From Colwellia psychrerythraea 34H (GTDB lineage: Bacteria > Pseudomonadota > Gammaproteobacteria > Enterobacterales > Alteromonadaceae): DNA of 64,000 nucleotides. Location: positions 620,001 through 684,000 of the forward strand of contig NC_003910.7 of the NCBI RefSeq assembly GCF_000012325.1. Reading direction: 5' to 3'. This document shows positions 36,886-44,911 of this stretch, piece after piece. The first letter of the stretch is position 1, and every line of letters starts with the position of its first letter. The notes under the pieces are model-generated. The model saw only the letters and a program-made list of their open reading frames with translations. It searched no databases and was not told the DNA's origin. The position numbers were made by a program, and so were the translations under genes.

Positions 36886-38052
36886 CTAACGAATAATGTT
36901 AGTGGCACCTTCTTCTAAGATACGTCGTGCGGTTATTACCCGCATAATTTCATTAGTCCCTTCAAGAATTTGATGAACGCGTGCATCGCGCATATATCGC
37001 TCGATAGGATATTCTTTGATATATCCGTAACCACCGTGTAATTGCAGGGCATCGTTACAAACATTAAAACCAACATCGGTTGCAAAACGTTTTGCCATGG
37101 CACAATAAGTTGATTTATCAGGGTCGTTTATATCTATTTTACTCGCCGCTAATCGAATCATTTGTCGTGCTGCCACTAATTCTGTCACCATGTCAGCCAA
37201 TTTAAATTGCAAGGCTTGAAAAGCTGCCAGTGGTTTACCAAATTGTTTACGCTCTTGCATATAAGCTTGTGACAAATCAATACAGGCTTGCGCAGCACCA
37301 ATTGAACAACTAGCGATGTTAATGCGACCACCGTCTAAGCCTTTCATGGCAATTTTAAAACCTTCACCTTCAGCGCCTAATAGACAATCGGCAGGTAGTT
37401 TAGCGTTCTCAAAACTAATGGCGCGTGTTGGTTGAGAATTCCAACCCATCTTGTCTTCATTTTTGCCATAACTAACGCCAGCAAGATCTGCAGGAACTGC
37501 AAAGGCTGAAATACCTTTTGCGCCTTCTTCTTGTGACCCTGTACGTGCCATTACAACTAATACATCGGTTTCACCTGCACCACTGATAAACATTTTACTG
37601 CCGTTAAGCAGGTAATAATCACCGTCTTTTTTAGCTGTGGTACGCAAAGATCCAGCGTCACTGCCGGCGCCAGGTTCGGTTAAACAATATGAGGCGAGTT
37701 TTTGACCCATGACCAAATCATCACACCATTGCTGTTTGGTTGATTCAGTACCCCAAGTGGATATCATCCAACTGGCCATGTTATGAATTGAAATAAAGGC
37801 TGCCGTTGAGGTACAACCTACGGCTAATTCTTCAAGAATGATGGAGGTATCTAAACGCGGCAAATTCATACCACCTACGTCTTCTGGGCAGTACATACCC
37901 ATAAATCCTAATTCACCAGCTTTTTTAAACATGGCTTTGGGAAAAATTTTCTTCTCATCCCATTCACTGGCAAACGGCTTCATTTCTCCGGCTGCAAAGC
38001 TTCGTGCCGCATCTTGAAAGGCTAATTGATCTTCGTTCAGTAAAAAATTCAT
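36886..38052 (-). CDS. Acyl-CoA dehydrogenase, isobutyryl-CoA type
   Basis: A 388-residue flavoenzyme: SYCLTEPGAGSDAGSLRTTA, the FISGAGETDVLVVMART strand, ERKQFGKPLAAFQALQFKLADM, LHGGYGYIKEYPIER, and QILEGTNEIMR with the glutamate that serves as catalytic base in the short-chain branch. It oxidises an acyl-CoA to its enoyl-CoA, passing electrons to ETF. The following hydratase and hydroxyisobutyryl-CoA hydrolase point to isobutyryl-CoA (valine). The operon is divergent from an AraC regulator. Confidence 0.9.
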   Translation of the reverse strand: MNFLLNEDQLAFQDAARSFAAGEMKPFASEWDEKKIFPKAMFKKAGELGFMGMYCPEDVGGMNLPRLDTSIILEELAVGCTSTAAFISIHNMASWMISTWGTESTKQQWCDDLVMGQKLASYCLTEPGAGSDAGSLRTTAKKDGDYYLLNGSKMFISGAGETDVLVVMARTGSQEEGAKGISAFAVPADLAGVSYGKNEDKMGWNSQPTRAISFENAKLPADCLLGAEGEGFKIAMKGLDGGRINIASCSIGAAQACIDLSQAYMQERKQFGKPLAAFQALQFKLADMVTELVAARQMIRLAASKIDINDPDKSTYCAMAKRFATDVGFNVCNDALQLHGGYGYIKEYPIERYMRDARVHQILEGTNEIMRVITARRILEEGATNIIR

Positions 38053-38165
38053 AAATGCCCTTAATTCGAGTCATTACCAAGATAACTGGTATGGCCTGAT
38101 TGTATTATTTTTATATTCTAATGAAACAATAACATGAACTTTATTGCTTTGATAAAACTACTGTG

Positions 38166-38229
38166 ACTATATAAACACATTGAAATAGGGGCGTGAATTA
38201 ACTATATTATTCTTTTGATGGACTATATT
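38166..38229. promoter_or_regulatory. Three ACTATAT direct repeats between the valine operon and its AraC regulator
   Basis: ACTATATA at 38166, ACTATATT at 38201 and ACTATATT at 38222 lie in the same direction. The last two are 21 bases apart, two DNA turns, which is the usual layout of AraC-family half-sites. They sit in the divergent promoter region and are the best candidate for the regulator's operator. The motif is AT-rich, so the match is tentative. Confidence 0.45.
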
Positions 38230-38276
38230 GCTGTTAATGGTGTGGCCAATGCATATTTTTAGTGGAGGAGTGGAAA

Positions 38277-38294
38277 ATGAGAACTGATAGATGA
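38277..38294 (+). other. Five-codon leader ORF overlapping the AraC gene start
   Basis: ATG AGA ACT GAT AGA TGA has a strong ribosome site (GGAGGAG) before it. Its TGA overlaps the regulator ATG by ATGA. The regulator start itself has no good ribosome site, so ribosomes that translate this leader could re-initiate at the regulator gene. Seen in sequence; function is inference. Confidence 0.4.
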
Positions 38295-39163
38295 GTAAAC
38301 CTTCACGTTGGCCACTTACCGCAGACGGTATTCGTTTTATTACGCCACATGTACTGGTTAAGCGTTTGCAAAACCATGCCTTAGCTAAAGGGCTTTTTGT
38401 TACTGCAATGGGCTATTACCCAACAGCAAGTGGTCATGCTATGGAACGCAAAGGTCATCCTGACCATATTCTTATTTACTGTACTGCAGGTAGCGGCTTT
38501 CTAACTATGGCAGGTAAAACAACTGAGATTAACAGTGGTGATATTTTTTATTTACCAGCAGGTTCACAGCATAGCTATCAAGCGAGTAAAGAGTTGCCTT
38601 GGACATTATATTGGCTTCATTTTGATGGCACGTTAGCAAATGATTTTTGCCAACACATAAATATTGTTGAACGTAAGTTTACTATTGGCGTACAGCCCAG
38701 AGTCATTCGAGTGTTTGATGGCATCTCACACCTTCGCCACAGTAGTCATAATCTGGCTGAGTTTATTCAAGGTGGTCATCAGGTTCAAGCGTTGTTAAGT
38801 TATATTGCCTTATTAGTGCAGCAGCGAAAACCCAGCGCAATCAATACTTTTGATACAGAGAATTTACGTGCCATGATGCAAGAGCATATTCATAGCAAAC
38901 TGGATCTTGATTCATTAGCAGAAGCCGCTAAGTTATCTAAATACCATTTTTCAAAGAAATTTAAACAAGTCACTGGCGAGTCGCCTATTAGTTACTTTAT
39001 TAATATGAAAATGCAACGCGCTTGTTATTTGTTGGATAGCACGCCACGCTCTGTTAAGCATGTTGCATCAGAGTTGGGTTACCACGATACCTATTACTTC
39101 TCGCGCTTGTTTAAAAAGAATATAGGAATGGCACCCGCTATTTATCGAAAGGCTAAACTGTAG
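38291..39163 (+). CDS. AraC-family regulator divergent from the valine operon
   Basis: A 290-residue regulator: a cupin-type sensor domain (about 30-140: DHILIYCTAGSGFLTMAG, YLPAGSQHSYQA) and a C-terminal double helix-turn-helix (about 190-288: LDLDSLAEAAKLSKYHFSKKF, VKHVASELGYHDTYYFSRLF, PAIYRKA). It lies divergent from the acyl-CoA dehydrogenase operon, so it probably controls it. The effector is not known. Direct repeats in the intergenic region are the likely operator. A terminator follows downstream. Confidence 0.88.
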   Translation: MSKPSRWPLTADGIRFITPHVLVKRLQNHALAKGLFVTAMGYYPTASGHAMERKGHPDHILIYCTAGSGFLTMAGKTTEINSGDIFYLPAGSQHSYQASKELPWTLYWLHFDGTLANDFCQHINIVERKFTIGVQPRVIRVFDGISHLRHSSHNLAEFIQGGHQVQALLSYIALLVQQRKPSAINTFDTENLRAMMQEHIHSKLDLDSLAEAAKLSKYHFSKKFKQVTGESPISYFINMKMQRACYLLDSTPRSVKHVASELGYHDTYYFSRLFKKNIGMAPAIYRKAKL

Positions 39164-39253
39164 ATGTTTCAAAAGTTAGGACAGGGAGTTCAAGAGTATG
39201 AAGAATAGGAGCAGGAAAGAAAATAACGATTGAATGTGAATACCGTTTAAAAT

Positions 39254-39290
39254 AAAAGCAGCAGGAATATATTACCCTGCTGCTTCATTC
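39254..39290. terminator. Bidirectional terminator between AraC and sulfatase genes
   Basis: AAGCAGCAGG (39256-39265) pairs with CCTGCTGCTT (39276-39285) around AATATATTAC, with an A run on the left and T-rich bases to the right. The two genes converge here, so it can end both transcripts. Confidence 0.88.
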
Positions 39291-39321
39291 TAATTGAAAT
39301 TTATTGATGGAAAAGGATGCA

Positions 39322-40899
39322 CTAGTATTGTGGTACTGACATCCCCATTATTTTTTTAACCATGGCATCCACGCTCCAACTGGCCGGCTTTTGGCGAGGA
39401 GGGAATTCAACAAAGGTCTTCATTTGCTGTGCTGTCATGGTAATGCCGCGAGAAAATTCAAAAATATGATCCACATACCACCTTTCATAACTACCTGATT
39501 CGTCTCGAGCACGTTCATAAGGGTCTTGACGTAAATTGGTTAACAGCGGTGCTCTTAACGGGGTTAATGGACATATCCAAACATTTAATCCTTCACATTC
39601 TTGAATACTGTATTGCAGTTTCATATCGCCAAAACGAACCGCTGATAAATCACCACCATCGGTAAAATACAGGTAACTCGGTCTTGGCGCTTCATCGGTT
39701 GCTCCCGTAAGATAAGGCAACAGGTTATAACCATCTAAATGTACTTTATACTTTTTGCCATTAACGGTAGTCCCTTGTTTTAGCTTTTCTTTAATATCAG
39801 TGACACCTGCAGCAGCCAACAATGTTGGTGCCCAATCCATATGTGACACCATTTCTATTTTAGCGTCGCCAGCTGTTATTTTACCTGGCCATCTCACCAT
39901 AGCCGGTACACGGAATCCGCCTTCCCAAGTCGTATTTTTTTCACCTTTAAACGGAATGGTGCCACCATCAGGCCAAGAAAAGACTTCAGCACCATTATCG
40001 GTTGTGTATAAAACAATGGTGTTGTCAGCAATAGCTAAACGGTCTAATTGATCAAGTAATACGCCGACCTGATAATCATGTTCCATCATGCCATCACCGT
40101 ATATGCCGCCACGCTTTGATAAACCTTTAGACTCTTCTTTTAAATGTGTCCAGATGTGCATGCGAGTCGCATTAAACCAGACAAAAAATGGTTTGTTGTT
40201 TTTATGCGCTTTATCGATAAATTTAGTCGTTGCCGCTAAAAACTCATCATCGATTGTTTCCATGCGTTTTTTAGTTAATGGTCCCGAATCCTCTATTTTT
40301 CCATCAGCAAAGGAATGAATAACACCTCTTGGGCCAAAACGTTTTTTATAAGCTTGATCTTTTGGGTAGTCGGGATGTTCTGGTTCTTCTTCTGCATTTA
40401 AGTGATACAAATTTCCCAAAAACTCATCAAAACCGTGATTGGTTGGTAAAAATTCATCTTTATCCCCTAAGTGATTCTTACCAAACTGGCCAGTAACATA
40501 ACCTCTATCTTTTAATAGTTCGGCAATGGTGACATCCTCTGCGCGTAAACCTTTATCAGAGCCAGGTAAGCCAACCTTGGTTAATCCCGTTCGTACCGGA
40601 TATTGACCAGTAATAAAGGCTGCACGACCAGCGGTACAAGAGTTTTCACCGTAATAATCAGTAAATAACACACCTTCTTTTGCTATACGGTCAATGTTAG
40701 TGGTTTTATAGCCCATCATGCCGTGGGTATAAGCGCTAATATTACTTTGGCCAATATCATCTCCCCAGATAGCTAGTATGTTTGGACGCTCTGTATCAGT
40801 AGTCCCTGAGGCCATTCCAGAAGTGACTAATAAACAGGTTGTTATGATTTTGGTGAAATTCATTGTTAAGTAACTTTTCATAGGTAAAAATTTATCCAT
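39322..40899 (-). CDS. Type I (formylglycine) sulfatase
   Basis: A 525-residue alkaline-phosphatase-superfamily sulfatase. It has an N-terminal signal (about 13-31), so it is exported. The metal ligands Asp47 and Asp48 are present (ILAIWGDDIGQSN), as is the active-site Cys88 in NSCTAGRAAFITGQYP, which is the Cys-x-Ala-x-Arg form modified to formylglycine. GQFGKNHLGD and YTTDNGAEVFSWPDGG follow. A maturase must be elsewhere: none is seen in the window. The ATG overlaps the stop of the acyl-CoA ligase gene (TAATG), tying desulfation to CoA activation. The sulfated substrate is unknown. Confidence 0.93.
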   Translation of the reverse strand: MDKFLPMKSYLTMNFTKIITTCLLVTSGMASGTTDTERPNILAIWGDDIGQSNISAYTHGMMGYKTTNIDRIAKEGVLFTDYYGENSCTAGRAAFITGQYPVRTGLTKVGLPGSDKGLRAEDVTIAELLKDRGYVTGQFGKNHLGDKDEFLPTNHGFDEFLGNLYHLNAEEEPEHPDYPKDQAYKKRFGPRGVIHSFADGKIEDSGPLTKKRMETIDDEFLAATTKFIDKAHKNNKPFFVWFNATRMHIWTHLKEESKGLSKRGGIYGDGMMEHDYQVGVLLDQLDRLAIADNTIVLYTTDNGAEVFSWPDGGTIPFKGEKNTTWEGGFRVPAMVRWPGKITAGDAKIEMVSHMDWAPTLLAAAGVTDIKEKLKQGTTVNGKKYKVHLDGYNLLPYLTGATDEAPRPSYLYFTDGGDLSAVRFGDMKLQYSIQECEGLNVWICPLTPLRAPLLTNLRQDPYERARDESGSYERWYVDHIFEFSRGITMTAQQMKTFVEFPPRQKPASWSVDAMVKKIMGMSVPQY

Positions 40900-42461
40900 T
40901 AGTTGATTGCTCTGGTTTCATTGATCCAATAGGGTTCACGTAATTCATTTTTCATGATTTTACCCGCACCGGTTATCGGAAAAGCTTCTACTCTAATTTC
41001 GATGCTCTGAGGTACTTTATAACCAGCAATATATTCACGGCAGTGACTAAATATTTCTTCATCCGTGATTTCTTGGCCTTCATTAAGTCGAAGAATGGCA
41101 TGCACTGACTCACCCCATTGCTCACTTGGAATACCTAAAACAACGGACTCTTGAATAGCGGGATGATGAGACAGCGCGTTTTCAACTTCAGCAGAAAAAA
41201 CATTTTCTCCACCGGTAACAATCATATCTTTAAGCCTGTCGACCAAGAAAATAAAACCATCTTCGTCCATGTAACCCGCATCGCCTGTCAATACCCAGCC
41301 ATCAATGAGGGTGGCGGCGGTTTGTTCGGTATTATTCCAATAACCCAACATACTGTTTGGGCCTGATGCCGCTATTTCTCCTACTTTACCTGTGGGTAAT
41401 ACCTTGCCGTTTTCATCTCTCATCTCAACACTAACGCAATAGGCAGGGCGACCAGCTGAACGAAGTTTTCCCGCGTTAGGACCTTCTAAAACGTGGTACT
41501 CGGCAGGAAGAATCGATATAACAGGAGATAATTCAGATTGCCCATAGGCTTGAATAAACTTTACCGAGGACATCTTTTCCATGGCAGCAATTAAGGTGCC
41601 TTCTGGCATGGGAGACGCGCCGTATATAATATGCTTGAGACTACTAAAATTGGCGTTATCTAATGCCGGTGTTGCAAGCATCATAGTCACCATAGTAGGC
41701 ACCAATAAAACATGGTTTACTTGTTTATGTTCGATAGCTTCAATAACAGACGTTGCTTCAAAATAAGGTACAAAGACCTGAGATAAACCGCCAATAACCA
41801 TGGCATAACTTACGCCAACATCGGCAAGATGAAACATAGGCGCCGCATGAAGGTAACGCTCACCTGCGACATTTAAGCCCATCTCTGCCGTGACCACTAT
41901 GGAGCTTGACCATAAATTAGTATGAGATAGCATCACACCTTTAGGGAACCCGGTGGTACCACCGGTATAAAATATGCCGGCAAGTTTACTATAGTCATTT
42001 TCAACGGGGGCAATGGCATCAGCATGCTCAATTAATTGTTCATAATTAAGCATGCCTGCTGGGGTTTCACCGTCGCCCATATAAATGATTACTTGAATCT
42101 TTTCACATTGCTTTGCTAGTTCCTTACCCATTTCTAGAAAGGCATCATCGACAAAAAGCACGCTACTTTGTGAATTTTCTAATGAGTAGATATTTTCTTT
42201 AATGGACCAGCGAATGTTTAGTGGTACAACAACGCCTCCGATCCAAGGAATAGCATTGTAATATTCGAAATATTGATCTGAATTCATGGCGAGAATAGCC
42301 ACGTGATTTTCTTGTCCTACCCCGTGTTCAACTAATGCTCCGGCAAGCTTGGCAACCCGTTGTTCCACTTCCTTCCATGTTCGCTCTCTATCACCGAAAG
42401 ATGTGCCAATATTATTACTAAATATTGTCGCATTGCGTTGTAGTGCCTGATAAAAGTACAT
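40899..42461 (-). CDS. Medium/long-chain acyl-CoA ligase (AMP-forming)
   Basis: A 520-residue adenylate-forming ligase from ATG 42461; AGAGG lies five bases before it, and the in-frame TTG 18 bases earlier is rejected. The P-loop is IFYTGGTTGFPKGVMLSH, A5 is QAYGQSELSP, the hinge is DRLKDMIVTGGENVFSAEVE, and the C-terminal lysine lies in ITGAGKIMKNELR. It would activate a carboxylic acid (fatty, branched, aryl or sterol-type) to acyl-CoA. It is the first gene of a two-gene operon with the sulfatase. A conserved 39-bp element lies upstream. Confidence 0.93.
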   Translation of the reverse strand: MYFYQALQRNATIFSNNIGTSFGDRERTWKEVEQRVAKLAGALVEHGVGQENHVAILAMNSDQYFEYYNAIPWIGGVVVPLNIRWSIKENIYSLENSQSSVLFVDDAFLEMGKELAKQCEKIQVIIYMGDGETPAGMLNYEQLIEHADAIAPVENDYSKLAGIFYTGGTTGFPKGVMLSHTNLWSSSIVVTAEMGLNVAGERYLHAAPMFHLADVGVSYAMVIGGLSQVFVPYFEATSVIEAIEHKQVNHVLLVPTMVTMMLATPALDNANFSSLKHIIYGASPMPEGTLIAAMEKMSSVKFIQAYGQSELSPVISILPAEYHVLEGPNAGKLRSAGRPAYCVSVEMRDENGKVLPTGKVGEIAASGPNSMLGYWNNTEQTAATLIDGWVLTGDAGYMDEDGFIFLVDRLKDMIVTGGENVFSAEVENALSHHPAIQESVVLGIPSEQWGESVHAILRLNEGQEITDEEIFSHCREYIAGYKVPQSIEIRVEAFPITGAGKIMKNELREPYWINETRAIN

Positions 42462-42608
42462 AAAAACCTCTTTTTTCAACTGAAAAAGCGCAGTTTTATT
42501 TTATGAACAAAATAAAATGAACGCTCAGTGCAACTGATATTATTATAGTTACCGTTAAATCTGCTTCAATCTTGCTATTCAAACTATCGGTTTGGCGATT
42601 AAAGAAAC

Positions 42609-42647
42609 ATGATAATAAGCGCCAAAATTGAAATCAATTGACGCATA
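42609..42647 (-). promoter_or_regulatory. Shared 39-bp element, copy before the ligase-sulfatase operon
   Basis: Read on the minus strand, it begins TATGCGTCAATTGATTTC and ends CGCTTATTATCAT. It matches the copy at 43773-43811 at 35 of 39 positions, all four differences being transitions. It contains a dyad GCGTCAA ... TTGGCGC. It ends 147 bases before the ligase ATG, nearly the same distance and the same orientation as the other copy to its own gene. Confidence 0.85.
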
Positions 42648-42685
42648 AAGACAAGAGGGATTTATTTACCTGTTTGGTATAAAGG

Positions 42686-43705
42686 CTAGTTTTTATATTT
42701 TGAAGGGCTGCAACCGGTCCAACGAATGAAGGCGCGCGTAAAAGAGGCCATTTCACTAAAACCGCAACGCTCGGCAATTTCATCAAGGCGTTTGTCGGTA
42801 TGTTCCAGGTAAAAAATCGCTTTTCTTTGGCGAATATCATCTTTAATTTGCATGTAATTTGAATTTTCTGCATCAAGCTTACGTTGCATGGTTCTCACCG
42901 ATACCCCCAATTGTTCGGCAAGTTCGAGTTGGTTAGGAAATCTGGCATAGGGACATGCAGACAACAAATCTTTAATTTGTCGAATAAAACCTAAGGTTTG
43001 AAAAGAATATGTGATCAATGAGAGAGGAATATCGAGGTAAGATTTAACTTCCTGATAATTACATTTTACTGGCTGTTTGAGCCACTTTATATCAAAAGCT
43101 AATTCACAATGTTGCTGATTAAACTTTATTGGGCAAGCAAAAAGAAATTGATAATCACTAATATTCTTTGGTTTATCTTCCATAAAGTGGCTGTATTTCA
43201 ACGGTATTTCTTTTTTGATCAACGTTGATAATACTTTGTGCCCCATACATGTACATAAAGCACTGATGAGTAGTGAAAATCGGGGGTCTTTAACTTTGGG
43301 GATAAAACGCCAACGTACAAGTGAACCCTCAATAATCGTGCTGGAGTTCACCGGACTTTGAGATATTCTTATCACTTGCTCTATTGCTTTTAACGCTTGA
43401 GCTAAGGTTTGCTCGGTACATGCTGATTTAACCATAAGATCTACTGAGCCGCGTGGCAGCTTTGCGGTTCCTGCGCCTAGAAACTCATCATCTGAGTATT
43501 CGAGGATAATGGTATACCCCTTGATAATATAATGCTTTGAGATAACCACCTGGGGATCTTCAATTGACTTTAATGATAGCCCTATTCTTTTAGCGAACTC
43601 TTCTCTTGCAAGGCCTATTGATTCACCAAGAAAGCAAAAATCCCTAACAAAGATATTGGTAGCAAATAACTCACCTGTTGCGGCAGAGATATCATTTTGG
43701 TTCAA
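42686..43705 (-). CDS. AraC-family regulator with OruR-type N-terminal domain
   Basis: A 339-residue regulator: an N-terminal arabinose-binding-like domain of the OruR/ArgR class (about 25-210) and a C-terminal helix-turn-helix pair (about 245-337: FPNQLELAEQLGVSVRTMQRKL, DIRQRKAIFYLEHTDKRLDEIAERCGFSEMASFTRAF, CSPSKYK). It sits between the two diverging arms of the sulfatase cluster, and a near-identical 39-bp element lies upstream of each arm, so it is the best candidate for their shared regulator and for its own autoregulation (the copy at 43773 is 70 bases from its ATG). Confidence 0.88.
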   Translation of the reverse strand: MNQNDISAATGELFATNIFVRDFCFLGESIGLAREEFAKRIGLSLKSIEDPQVVISKHYIIKGYTIILEYSDDEFLGAGTAKLPRGSVDLMVKSACTEQTLAQALKAIEQVIRISQSPVNSSTIIEGSLVRWRFIPKVKDPRFSLLISALCTCMGHKVLSTLIKKEIPLKYSHFMEDKPKNISDYQFLFACPIKFNQQHCELAFDIKWLKQPVKCNYQEVKSYLDIPLSLITYSFQTLGFIRQIKDLLSACPYARFPNQLELAEQLGVSVRTMQRKLDAENSNYMQIKDDIRQRKAIFYLEHTDKRLDEIAERCGFSEMASFTRAFIRWTGCSPSKYKN

Positions 43706-43772
43706 TTTTTTCTCCTTTATTTAGTCTATCAATATAATTATAAATGGCCTGACATCATGTTCGTTTTGTTTT

Positions 43773-43811
43773 TATACGTCAATTGATTTCAATTTTGACG
43801 TTTATTGTCAT
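43773..43811 (+). promoter_or_regulatory. Shared 39-bp element, copy before the MaoC operon
   Basis: It begins TATACGTCAATTGATTTC and ends CGTTTATTGTCAT. The 21 central bases are identical to those of the copy at 42609-42647. It contains a dyad ACGTCAA (43776-43782) / TTGACGT (43795-43801). The outermost base pair of the dyad is A-T here and G-C in the other copy, so symmetry is kept. It ends 156 bases before the first MaoC ATG. Confidence 0.87.
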
Positions 43812-43967
43812 ATAAGAACAATGCGTTAACTTGCTAGTTTTAATAAGGCGCTAACTAAGTAAATAACAAAACAGCTAGCACAACATAAAACAAAAATATT
43901 TACTACTCAGGGTCTTGCAACATCGTAACTTCGATGCATGACCCGATAAATATTAAGAGAGAACAGC

Positions 43968-44408
43968 ATGTTAAACACAAGCGACATAGGTAAGGTCTTT
44001 CCATCGGTAACCGCCGTAGTAGAAAAAGGTCGTTTACGCTTTTTTGCCAAAGCGATTGGTGAGAACAATCCTATTTATACTGATGAGGCTGCAGCAAAAG
44101 ATGCAGGGTATGAGTCTTTACCTATGCCACCAACCTTCTTTTTTAGTTTAAAGATGGACGTTCCTAATCCGTTTGAAAACTATGAAAAAGTAGGGGCGTC
44201 ACTGGCAAAAATACTCCATGCGAATCAAGCCTTTGTTTATCATCAATCGGTTGTAGCCGGGGACTCGTTAACGTTTGAAAGCCATATTGCAGACATTTAT
44301 GACAAAAAAGCTGGCGCGCTAGAGTTTTTGGTAGAAAAAACGAAAGTCTCTAATCAACGAGGACAACACGTTGCCGATATGACAACGACACTCGTTGTTC
44401 GTAACTAA
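43968..44408 (+). CDS. MaoC-like hydratase, non-catalytic subunit type
   Basis: A 146-residue hot-dog-fold protein of the N-terminal MaoC/FAS1-dehydratase type: SVTAVVEKGRLRFFAKAIGE, then GENNPIYTDEAAAKDAGY. The position matching the catalytic aspartate is Glu and the one matching the histidine is Tyr, so it is probably not catalytic on its own. It fits the partner of a heteromeric hydratase such as HadA or ChsH1. The next gene, 37 bases on, has the intact motif. It is the first gene of the right arm of the cluster. Confidence 0.83.
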   Translation: MLNTSDIGKVFPSVTAVVEKGRLRFFAKAIGENNPIYTDEAAAKDAGYESLPMPPTFFFSLKMDVPNPFENYEKVGASLAKILHANQAFVYHQSVVAGDSLTFESHIADIYDKKAGALEFLVEKTKVSNQRGQHVADMTTTLVVRN

Positions 44409-44445
44409 TACCATGCACAAGGTTTAATAAAAGAGAGTTATTAAC

Positions 44446-44859
44446 ATGATTGGATTTGATGAAGTTCAAGTGGGTGATGAGTTACCCGTATTACAAACCA
44501 AAGTGATTTCACGCACGACATTAGCGTTATTTGCTGGCGCTTCGGGAGATCACAACCCAATGCATATCGATATCGACTTCGCAAAAAAAGCGGGCATGAA
44601 TGATGTTTTTGCTCATGGCATGTTATCCGCAGCCTACTTGGGACGACTGTTAACTGGCTGGGTTGCGCAAACCGCGATTAAAAAAATAGATGTTCGTTTC
44701 ACGGCCATCACGCAACTGTTTGCTGAAATTACCTGTAGCGCCATCGTGAAAGAAAAATTTGAACGTGATGGTAGTAAGTTAGTGCTGCTACTTATTGATG
44801 CGAAAGATCAAAACGGTGACATTAAAATTTCTGGCAGTGCTGAAATAGCGCTTAACTGA
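44446..44859 (+). CDS. MaoC-like (R)-specific enoyl-CoA hydratase, catalytic subunit
   Basis: A 137-residue hot-dog hydratase with the full motif FAGASGDHNPMHIDIDFAKKAG, giving Asp35 and His40 as catalytic pair, followed by FAHGMLSAAYLGRLL. It would add water to an enoyl-CoA. Pairing with the preceding non-catalytic homologue suggests a heterodimer that accepts a bulky substrate, as known for HadAB and ChsH1-ChsH2 of mycobacteria. It precedes an SDR that could oxidise the product. Confidence 0.88.
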   Translation: MIGFDEVQVGDELPVLQTKVISRTTLALFAGASGDHNPMHIDIDFAKKAGMNDVFAHGMLSAAYLGRLLTGWVAQTAIKKIDVRFTAITQLFAEITCSAIVKEKFERDGSKLVLLLIDAKDQNGDIKISGSAEIALN

Positions 44860-44911
44860 TCTTTAGCCAATTACCCCAAGCAATTTAATTAACGACAGAA
44901 ATAAAGAGAAT

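Noticed and set aside
42634-42876. 80-codon minus-strand frame
   Set aside because: It is out of frame inside the AraC regulator gene and runs into the shared operator.
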